Of a stretch of 5,480 nucleotides of DNA, positions 1 through 5,480 are shown in pieces. The stretch comes from Gemmatimonadaceae bacterium (GTDB lineage: Bacteria > Gemmatimonadota > Gemmatimonadetes > Gemmatimonadales > Gemmatimonadaceae), in NCBI GenBank assembly GCA_025453855.1, contig JALOPO010000257.1, positions 1 to 5,480 on the forward strand, written 5' to 3'. How positions within the stretch are numbered: the first letter of the stretch is position 1; every line of letters begins with the position of its first letter. Below the pieces are notes generated by a model. The model ran no database searches. It saw nothing but the letters and a program-made list of their open reading frames with translations, and had not been told where the DNA came from. Position numbers and translations under genes: made by a program.

Positions 1-43
1 GACCACCACGGACCACACTCGACGCACTCCCACGTGCCGCCAT
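1..43 (-). CDS. Start of the next gene in the operon (partial, 14 codons visible)
   Basis: An ATG at 43 opens a frame that runs off the window edge, and the visible peptide begins MAARGSASSVVRGG. It lies 10 bases after the envC stop codon and has a strong Shine-Dalgarno, GAGGAG at 55-50, six bases before the ATG. That spacing and motif are why I take this as a true start. Too little is visible to identify the product. In many bacteria the gene after an envC-type gene encodes an S41 C-terminal processing protease, so that would be the first guess, but nothing in these 14 residues proves it. Confidence 0.6.
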   Translation of the reverse strand, partial: MAARGSASSVVRGG

Positions 44-49
44 CGTCAG

Positions 50-55
50 CTCCTC
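50..55 (-). promoter_or_regulatory. Shine-Dalgarno of the downstream partial gene
   Basis: GAGGAG on the minus strand overlaps the envC stop codon (56-54) and sits six bases before the ATG at 43. It is one of the best ribosome binding sites in the window and decides the start of the partial gene. Its overlap with the envC stop suggests terminating ribosomes could reinitiate here. Confidence 0.6.
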
Positions 56-1433
56 AGCGCCCGCGCAGCCAGTCGAGGGGATCGACCGCCGTCCCCCTGA
101 AGCGCCGGATCTCGAAGTGGAGGTGCGGCGGCATCTCGGGATCGGCACGCCCCACGGTGCCGACCGACTGCCCCTTCCGCACCGACGCGCCCTTGGCCAC
201 CGCCACGCTGGCGAGCGAGCCGTAGACCGAATAGTCGCCCGCGCCATGCTGGACGATGACGGTGAGCCCGTACGTGCCGATGTTCTCGGCCACCACCACC
301 TCGCCGTCCGCGATCGCCTTCACCGCCGTCCCCTGGCCGGCGGCGATGCCGATCCCGTTCCAGCGCACGGTCGTGTTGTCGGGGGTGACGGTGCGCCCGA
401 AGCGATAGAGCAGCTCGCCATCCACCGGCCAGTCGAGACGCCCGAAGTCGGTGGTGCGGATGGTGCTCGCCGGCATCGTCGACGAGCGCGTGTTGGCCGG
501 CGCGCGCGTGGCCGCCGTGCCCCCCGCGCGCGAGCGCTCGGCCGCCGCCGAAGCCGCTGCCGCCTCGCTGCGGCGCCGCGCTTCCTCGAGCGAGGCGATC
601 ACGCCGCGGAGCCGCGACTCGGAGCGCTCGATCGCCGCGAGGCGCGAGCGCACCTCGGTCGCCTGGCGGCGCGCGATGGTGAGCGACGCCGCGCGCTGCC
701 CCTGCAGCTCGCGCAGCCGCTCCTCCTCGTCGGCCTTCTCCTGCTTGCTGCGCTCGATGTCCTCCTGCAGCCGCACGAGGACGCCGCGCTGTTTGGCGAT
801 CTGGTCGCGCAGCCGCTCCACGCTCCCCACCAGCGCGCGGTCGCGGAGCGTGAGCGCATGCAGGTACTTGTAGCGCGACACGAGCCCGCCGAACGACTCC
901 GCGCTGAGCATCACCTCGAGCGTGTAGAGCGGCCCGCGCCGGTAGACGTCGTCCAGCCGGCGCCGCAGGATCGCGCGCTTGAGCGTGAGCTCGTCCTCGG
1001 CGCTCGCCAGCGAGCTGGTGGCGTCGAGCACCTCGTCGCCGATGGTCACCAGCTGCGACTCGAGCGTGCGCACCGCCCGCGCGGTCGCATCGGCCTGCTG
1101 CGCGATGTTGCGCCGCTCCTCGTCGAGATCGTGCACCGTCCCCTGCAGGTCGGTGAGCCGCCGCTGCAACGCCGCCCGCTCCGCCCGGATGCGCTCCAGC
1201 TCCGCACGCTGCTGCTGCAACCGCGACGGCGACGCCTGCTGCGCCGGCAGCGCAACGCCCCACACGAGCATGATCACGCACAGCGACCAGCACAGGATCG
1301 TCCCGCCCGCGCCACGAGTCTCCGTCCTCCGGTCGTCCCCGCTCCTCCGCTGTCCAGGCAGTTCGCGATCGCGAAACAGCATGGCGAGCGGACGAGCGGA
1401 GAGGACCGGGGGACGGAGACTCCTGGTGCGCAT
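54..1433 (-). CDS. envC: EnvC-like murein hydrolase activator (coiled coil + degenerate LytM/M23 domain)
   Basis: This 459-residue secreted protein is the likely periplasmic partner of FtsEX, relaying ATP-driven movement to cell-wall amidases at the septum. Residues 45-64 form a hydrophobic signal-peptide core with a plausible signal peptidase I site after ALPA (61-64). Residues 66-300 are rich in Gln, Glu, Arg and Ala and form a long coiled coil, broken near 166-193 by a YRRGPLYTLEVML turn typical of EnvC. A low-complexity linker (301-328) follows, then a LytM/peptidase M23 domain (330-459). That domain looks catalytically dead. The usual HxxxD zinc motif reads WNGIGI (358-363) and the YxHL histidine is Ser (YGSL, 404-407), while HLH (437-439) is kept. 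This is what is expected of an activator, not a hydrolase. It follows ftsX by 7 bases. The start is uncertain: neither the ATG at 1433 nor the in-frame ATG at 1382 has a clear Shine-Dalgarno, and residues 3-41 are encoded by a long palindrome. A catalytically active M23 endopeptidase is the less likely alternative. Confidence 0.9.
   Translation of the reverse strand: MRTRSLRPPVLSARPLAMLFRDRELPGQRRSGDDRRTETRGAGGTILCWSLCVIMLVWGVALPAQQASPSRLQQQRAELERIRAERAALQRRLTDLQGTVHDLDEERRNIAQQADATARAVRTLESQLVTIGDEVLDATSSLASAEDELTLKRAILRRRLDDVYRRGPLYTLEVMLSAESFGGLVSRYKYLHALTLRDRALVGSVERLRDQIAKQRGVLVRLQEDIERSKQEKADEEERLRELQGQRAASLTIARRQATEVRSRLAAIERSESRLRGVIASLEEARRRSEAAAASAAAERSRAGGTAATRAPANTRSSTMPASTIRTTDFGRLDWPVDGELLYRFGRTVTPDNTTVRWNGIGIAAGQGTAVKAIADGEVVVAENIGTYGLTVIVQHGAGDYSVYGSLASVAVAKGASVRKGQSVGTVGRADPEMPPHLHFEIRRFRGTAVDPLDWLRGR
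1312..1426. repeat. 115-bp imperfect palindrome inside the 5' end of envC
   Basis: Pairing position i with 2738-i, bases 1312-1363 match the complement of 1375-1426 at 43 of 52 positions, counted by hand. The outermost block (1316-1334 with 1404-1422) has 18 of 19 matches, and the remaining pair is T-G. The centre, 1362-1375, is a perfect 14-base palindrome, TTCGCGATCGCGAA, offset by one base from the main register. Transcribed, it would form a very stable hairpin. It is in frame with envC and supplies residues 3-41. The size, symmetry and location resemble palindromic repeat elements such as the Rickettsia palindromic elements that insert inside genes. Whether copies exist elsewhere in the genome cannot be seen here. 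Confidence 0.85.
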
Positions 1434-1440
1434 CCGTGGC

Positions 1441-2285
1441 TCAGACGCGGCGCAGCTGGCGGCCGACGCTCAAGCCCGCACCGAGCAGCCCGAGGGCGGC
1501 GCCCACCGCGACGCCGCTCCACGCGAGCCAGGCCGGGAAGAACGTCACGCTGATCACGTTGCGCACGAGCGCTGGCGCGAGCCAGGTGAGGGCGAGGGCG
1601 AGCAGGCCGCCGAGCACGCCCTTGAGGAGTCCGTCGATGAGGAAGGGGAGGCGCACGAACGCATCGGTGGCGCCGACGAGGCGCATGATCGCGATCTCCT
1701 TCGCGCGCGAGAGCACCGTCATGCGGATCGTCGCGCCCACGAGCACGATCGAGACGAGCGCGAAGGCGGTGCCGAGGACGATGCCGGCCCAGGTGACCGC
1801 GTTGCGCACGAGCGCGAACTTGCGCACCCACTCCTCGCCGAAGCGCACGTCGTCCACGAACGGATAGCCCTGCAGCCGGCGCGCGACCGCCTCCACCGTG
1901 GCCGGCTCGCGCATCCCGGGCTTCAGCCGGATCTCGAGCGACGCGGGGAGGAACTCGGGTTCCCAGACATCCTTGAACTCGCTCAGCTCCTTGCGCGCGC
2001 GCTCGAGCGCCTGCTGCGGCGTGACGTGATCGACGCGCGCCACCTCGGGGAAGGCGCCGATGTCGCCGACCGCGGCGCCGATCGCCTCGGTGCCCGTGCC
2101 CTCCACGAGATAGGCGCGCAGCTCCACGCGCTCCTCGGCCTTCTCCAGCGCGCCGCGGATGTTCCACGCCACGAGGCCGAAGAGGCCGAAGGCGAAGAGC
2201 GAGAAGGCGATCATCACGATGCTCAGCATCGAGAGCCCGGGCGACCGCCGGAAGGCGGTCCACACCTCGCGCAGCGCCAGTCGCA

Positions 2286-2286
<1 letters not shown>
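1441..2286 (-). CDS. ftsX: Cell division protein FtsX (permease-like ABC transporter subunit)
   Basis: This 281-residue inner-membrane protein partners FtsE. It does not transport a solute; the pair uses ATP hydrolysis to control peptidoglycan hydrolases through a periplasmic partner, here the EnvC-like protein encoded next. The topology matches FtsX: a short cytoplasmic N-terminus, TM1 at about 19-41, a large extracytoplasmic domain at about 42-165, then TM2 (167-188), TM3 (219-240) and TM4 (252-273). Between TM2 and TM3 is the conserved FtsX/MacB-type stretch KEIAIMRLVGAT (196-207) followed by FVRLPFLIDG (210-219), which contacts the ATPase. The length is normal for the family. The ATG shares one base with the ftsE stop (TGATG), and GGAGGG at 2301-2296 lies 9 bases upstream, which supports this start and translational coupling. 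Confidence 0.95.
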
Positions 2287-2989
<703 letters not shown>

Positions 2990-2993
<4 letters not shown>

Positions 2994-4064
2994 GCCAGCG
3001 CCTGCGCGAGGTCGGCGATCAGGTCGCGCGCATCCTCGATGCCGGTGCTGAGCCGCAGGAAGCCGTCGGGGATGCCGATGGCGGCCCGCTGCTCGGGCGT
3101 CAGGTGCGCGTGCGACGTGAAGCGCGGCTCGCAGACGAGCGTGTCGACGCCGCCGAGCGAGGTGGCGTGGAGGACGAGCTGCAGCCGCTGCACGAAGCGC
3201 GTCGCCGCGTCGGCGCCGCCGGCGAGCTCGAAGGCGAGCATCGCGCCGTAGCCGTCCATGAGCTGCCCCGCCATCGCATGGTCGGGATGGTCCGGGAGGC
3301 CGGGGTAGTGCACGCGCGCGATCTCGGGGCGCGTCGTCGCCCACTCGGCGATGCGCTGCGCGTTCTCGGTCGCGCGGCGCACGCGCACGTCGAGCGTCTT
3401 CATCCCGCGCTCGAGGAGCCAGCAGGCGAACGGATCGGCGGCCTGCCCCCAGAGCATCATGCGCTGCGTCGCCTCGTCGACGAAGCTGCGCGTGCCGAGC
3501 ACCGCGCCGCCGAGGACGTCGTGATGCCCGTTCAGGTACTTGGTGGTGCTCACGATCACCACGTCGGCGCCGTGCTCGAGCGGGCGCAGGTGCACCGGGC
3601 TGGCGAAGGTGCTGTCGACGACGAGCGCGATCCCCGTCTCGCGCGTGAACGCCGCCAGCGGGCGCAGGTCGACGACGCGGCAGGTGGGATTCACCGGCGT
3701 CTCGACGAAGAGCGCGCGCGTGTTCGGGCGACGCGCCTCGCGCCAGCCGCGGCTCTGCAGCGGATCGACGAACGTCACCTCGACGCCGAGCTTGGGGAGC
3801 TCCTCGGTGAAGAGGCGATGCGTGCCGCCGTAGATCCAGGCGCTCGCGAGCAGGTGATCCCCCGGGCGCAGGAGGGCGAGCATCGCGCAGGCGGTCGCAC
3901 CCATGCCGCTGGCGGTGACGAGCGCCGCCTCGGCCCCCTCGAGCGCGGCGAGGCGCTCCTGCACGTCCCTGCACGAGCGGCGGCGCGACCGGGCCGTCGT
4001 GCGTGTCGGGGCGGCCGGCGTGCACGGCACGCGTGGCGAAGTGCAGGGCGTGCGGGTCGGGCAT
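2990..4064 (-). CDS. Cys/Met-metabolism PLP-dependent enzyme (cystathionine gamma-synthase/lyase type), frame broken near 3970
   Basis: The body (about 3967-2990) is a fold-type I PLP enzyme of the family that makes or breaks C-S bonds in cystathionine, methionine or homocysteine. Visible hallmarks are ALVTASGMGA, WIYGGTHRLF (substrate-stacking Tyr), ALFVETPVNPTC, VVDSTFASP (Asp that pairs with the pyridine nitrogen), STTKYLNGHHDVLGG (the Lys that binds PLP) and the C-terminal LRLSTGIED (carboxylate-binding Arg). The N-terminus is in a different frame: the ATG at 4064 begins MPDPHALHFATRAVHAG and continues to VAPPLVQ, typical of the family. The sequence then jumps to DVQERLAALEG in the other frame. 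Compared with family members about 25-40 residues are absent, including the STTF and Y(S/T)RxGNPT motifs whose Tyr and Arg bind PLP phosphate in the adjacent subunit. As written, the gene should be non-functional. A recent mutation and an assembly error are both possible. An in-frame GTG at 4030 can start the body, but its first 20 residues are out-of-frame sequence. The upstream gene stops 5 bases before the ATG, and the end overlaps ftsE by 4 bases. The exact substrate cannot be assigned. Confidence 0.85.
3958..3975. repeat. 8-bp direct repeat at the frame break in the PLP enzyme
   Basis: CCTGCACG occurs at 3958-3965 and again at 3968-3975, with a period of 10 bases. On the coding strand this is CGTGCAGG-GA-CGTGCAGG. 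The reading frame switches between the two copies: one encodes the VQ of VAPPLVQ and the other the VQ of DVQERL. The repeat therefore marks the scar of the apparent deletion and may have helped cause it, through slippage or assembly collapse. Confidence 0.7.
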
Positions 4065-4069
4065 GGGCG

Positions 4070-4399
4070 TCAGGTGAACTCCACCATCGGCCGCGTGGCC
4101 GTGGGTCCGCGATCCTGGTCGGGCTTCACGAGCTTGATGATCTCGGTGACGGCGAGGCCGGCGAGGTCGCGCACCGTCGCCCCGCCCTTGGGCACCGCGT
4201 CGTCGATGTGCAGGTCGGCCAGCTCCTTGCGGCGCGGCCCCGTCACGAAGACGAGCTCCCCATCCACGAGGCCACGGAGCTGCGCCTCGGTCGCGTTGAT
4301 GAACACCGCCGGCCCGCGCTCCGGATCCCCGCGGCGCGTGGCGACGAAGCCGGTGACCTGCAGCGGCGGGTTGTAGAGGTCGCGCGAGGGCGTCGCCAT
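4070..4399 (-). CDS. Conserved-looking small protein of unknown function (109 aa), possible beta-barrel
   Basis: I do not recognise this protein with certainty. It begins MATPSRDLYNPPLQVTGFV and has no signal peptide or membrane segment, so it is probably cytoplasmic. The central part, AVFINATEAQLRGLVDGELV (31-50) followed by FVTGPRRKELADLHIDDAVP (51-70), has the pattern 'residue-in-position, x-x-x-L-x-D-G-x-x-V' plus a late V-P-x-G turn. That pattern is seen in small double-psi beta-barrel domains such as the C-terminal molybdopterin-dinucleotide-binding or VAT-N/CDC48-N folds. The resemblance is only suggestive. The tail (83-109) contains VTEIIKLVKPDQD and ends PMVEFT. The ATG at 4399 shares one base with the stop of the STAS-like gene (TGATG), which decides the start over longer upstream options. 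No clear Shine-Dalgarno is present. Tight coupling to the HATPase/STAS pair hints at a shared role. Confidence 0.75.
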   Translation of the reverse strand: MATPSRDLYNPPLQVTGFVATRRGDPERGPAVFINATEAQLRGLVDGELVFVTGPRRKELADLHIDDAVPKGGATVRDLAGLAVTEIIKLVKPDQDRGPTATRPMVEFT

Positions 4400-4974
4400 C
4401 AGCCGAACCGCAGCGGCCAGTAGCCGCCCTCCGCGTCGACCACGAGGCGCCGTTGCGCGAGCACCGCCAGCCACGGCTCGAGCGCGGGGAGCTCGCGGGC
4501 ACCATGCGCGGCGAGCGCGTCGGCGGCGCCACCGCCCGATTCATGCACCAGCGACCATGCGGCGCGCTCGTCGTCGCAGGCCACGCCGAGGAGGTGCGTG
4601 ACGCCGTCCTGCGTCTCGGCCACCAGCGCGAGCTCGTGATGCTCGAGCACCGGATCGAGCGCCTCGAGATGCGCTTCGTGCAGCCCGCGGCAGAGGAACC
4701 AGCTCGCGGGCGCGCCATGCATCACCGGCACGCGTCGCCCCGCGCCGTGACGCAGCAGGAGCTGGGCGACGATCTCGTCGGCGCAGGAGAAGTCGAGCAC
4801 CCCCACGCGCGAGAAGTCGAGCACCGCCAGCCGTCGCCCGGCGAGCTCGCCGAGGATGAGCTCGAGCTGCGAGCGCACCGCGCGGCCGGTGGCGCGCGTG
4901 ACGAGGTTGGAATAGAGATCGCATTCCGCGCGCGAGAGCGCCGCGCGCACGTCGAGCGCCACGTGGGCGAGCAT
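4399..4974 (-). CDS. STAS-like domain protein with C-terminal extension (probable partner of adjacent HATPase)
   Basis: This is a 191-residue cytoplasmic protein. Residues 18-115 look like a STAS or STAS-like (DUF4325-type) domain. The strand-turn-helix LAVLDFSRVGVLDFSCADEI (49-68) matches the anti-anti-sigma pattern in which a Ser after the second Asp is phosphorylated; here Ser63 in LDFSCAD is the candidate. The region NLVTRATGRAVRSQLE (23-38) precedes it as expected. Residues 116-191 extend beyond a usual ~100-residue STAS protein. They include GVTHLLGVACDDERAAW and end in LAQRRLVVDAEGGYWPLRFG, which has the feel of a winged-helix wing, though I cannot name it. The ATG at 4974 overlaps the HATPase stop by one base and has AGGGAG at 4987-4982, 7 bases upstream, supporting this start. 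The probable role is as the switchable antagonist or output arm for the neighbouring HATPase. The downstream target is unknown. Confidence 0.8.
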   Translation of the reverse strand: MLAHVALDVRAALSRAECDLYSNLVTRATGRAVRSQLELILGELAGRRLAVLDFSRVGVLDFSCADEIVAQLLLRHGAGRRVPVMHGAPASWFLCRGLHEAHLEALDPVLEHHELALVAETQDGVTHLLGVACDDERAAWSLVHESGGGAADALAAHGARELPALEPWLAVLAQRRLVVDAEGGYWPLRFG

Positions 4975-5480
4975 CAGGCGGCTCCCTGCTGCGCGGGGAT
5001 CACGATCTGCACCTGCGCGCCGGGAAAGTCGGCGAGGTGCTCCACGAGCGGCGGCTCGTCGTCCCACGCCGGGATCACGCCCAGGCGCGCCGTGCCGCTG
5101 CGCACCGAGAGCTTGGCTCCCCAGCGCCCCATGTACTTGCGGATGTTGGGGAGCCCCTGGCCGCGTCCCGGATCGCGGAAGCGGCTCGCGCCCTTCACGA
5201 TCGCCAGCTCGAGCGCCGCCCCGTCGTCCCAGCGGTCGCTCGCCGGGCGGCCGTGCGACTGCTCGTAGCTCTTGCGGAAGCCCACGCCGCCGTCGCAGAC
5301 CGCGATCACCACCACCTTGCGACCGAGCCGCTTGCGCCACTGGTAGGTCTGCACCGCCACCCAGCCGCTCGTCCCCGCATGCTCGACGATGTTCTGGCAG
5401 CTCTCGGAGAGCACCATGCTGAAGCCCATCGCGCTCGAGGCCGGGAAGCCGAGCGTGTCGTGCATGATCGCCGCGGCGCG
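4974..5480 (-). CDS. GHKL/HATPase-fold protein, RsbW-like anti-sigma/serine kinase type (5' end outside window)
   Basis: The ATP-binding motifs of the GHKL fold are clear, numbered from the internal Met at 5465: N-box SMVLSESCQNIVEHA with Glu21 and Asn25, G1 box VCDGGVGF (57-64) with Asp58, and G2 box DPGRGQGLPNIRKYM (98-112). The following strands, AKLSVRSGTARLGV and VQIVIPA, complete the sheet. No histidine-kinase dimerisation domain, membrane segment or receiver domain is visible. Together with the adjoining STAS-like gene this favours a partner-switching kinase of the SpoIIAB/RsbW type over a sensor kinase. The frame stays open from the ATG at 5465 to the window edge. The N-box sits only about 20 residues from that Met, closer than usual for the fold, so the true start probably lies beyond 5480. 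It ends in a TGATG overlap with the STAS-like gene, implying coupled translation in fixed proportion. Confidence 0.85.
   Translation of the reverse strand, partial: RAAAIMHDTLGFPASSAMGFSMVLSESCQNIVEHAGTSGWVAVQTYQWRKRLGRKVVVIAVCDGGVGFRKSYEQSHGRPASDRWDDGAALELAIVKGASRFRDPGRGQGLPNIRKYMGRWGAKLSVRSGTARLGVIPAWDDEPPLVEHLADFPGAQVQIVIPAQQGAA
4982..4987 (-). promoter_or_regulatory. Shine-Dalgarno of the STAS-like gene
   Basis: AGGGAG on the minus strand lies within the last codons of the HATPase gene, seven bases before the ATG at 4974. It supports the chosen start and coupled translation of the HATPase/STAS pair. Confidence 0.55.

Noticed and set aside
54..450. Active M23 zinc endopeptidase
   Set aside because: Three of the expected zinc or catalytic positions are replaced and the gene directly follows ftsEX, so an EnvC-type activator is the better reading.
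1366..1373. The palindrome core CGCGATCGCG as an HIP1-like (GCGATCGC) genome-wide repeat
   Set aside because: GCGATCGC also occurs elsewhere in the window, for example at 310-317, within ordinary codons, as expected in GC-rich DNA. It is not special on its own.
1312..1426. The palindrome as an intrinsic transcription terminator
   Set aside because: No U-tract follows on the minus strand, and the stem is far longer than a terminator and lies inside an intact reading frame.
117..1553. Long plus-strand open frames opposite envC and ftsX (also 979-2328 and 3104-4423)
   Set aside because: They are antisense shadows of real minus-strand genes in high-GC DNA. Their translations are Arg/Ala/His-rich with no recognisable motifs.
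4974..5465. Complete HATPase gene starting at the ATG at 5465
   Set aside because: The frame continues open to the window edge and the N-box is too close to that Met for a full GHKL fold, so the gene is treated as partial.

Overview
This is a very GC-rich window (roughly 70% by eye) in which every supportable gene lies on the minus strand. The genes are packed end to end with 1-4 base stop/start overlaps or gaps of 5-10 bases, so it reads as one long transcription unit running from position 5480 down to position 1. The encoded proteins are those of a Gram-negative-type bacterium with a complete FtsE-FtsX-EnvC divisome module. The codon bias and protein style suggest a high-GC group such as Gemmatimonadota, but that assignment is an impression and was not tested.

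In transcriptional order the layout is as follows. (1) 5480-4974 holds the 3' part of a GHKL/HATPase-fold protein of the anti-sigma/serine-kinase type. (2) 4974-4399 is a STAS-like protein with an extra C-terminal segment. (3) 4399-4070 is a 109-residue protein of unknown function, possibly a small beta-barrel. (4) 4064-2990 is a Cys/Met-metabolism PLP-dependent enzyme of the cystathionine gamma-synthase/lyase type, whose frame is broken near 3970 by an apparent internal deletion. (5) 2993-2286 is ftsE. (6) 2286-1441 is ftsX. (7) 1433-54 is an EnvC-like protein with a degenerate LytM domain. (8) 43-1 is the first 14 codons of another gene behind a strong Shine-Dalgarno.

FtsE (ATPase) and FtsX (permease-fold membrane protein) should form the inner-membrane complex that drives the periplasmic coiled-coil protein EnvC, which in turn activates cell-wall amidases during division. 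The HATPase/STAS pair resembles a partner-switching module (kinase and phosphorylatable antagonist), and its placement at the head of the same unit raises the possibility of signalling linked to envelope or division control. That link is inference from position only.

Two items stand out. The first is a 115-bp near-perfect palindrome at 1312-1426 that forms residues 3-41 of the EnvC reading frame, directly before the signal-peptide core. It looks like an in-frame palindromic repeat insertion. The second is the small deletion in the PLP enzyme, which removes the conserved N-terminal motif that binds PLP phosphate and leaves an 8-bp direct repeat at the scar. No RNA genes, CRISPR arrays, insertion sequences, promoters or terminators were recognised, and there is no gene-free stretch longer than 10 bases.
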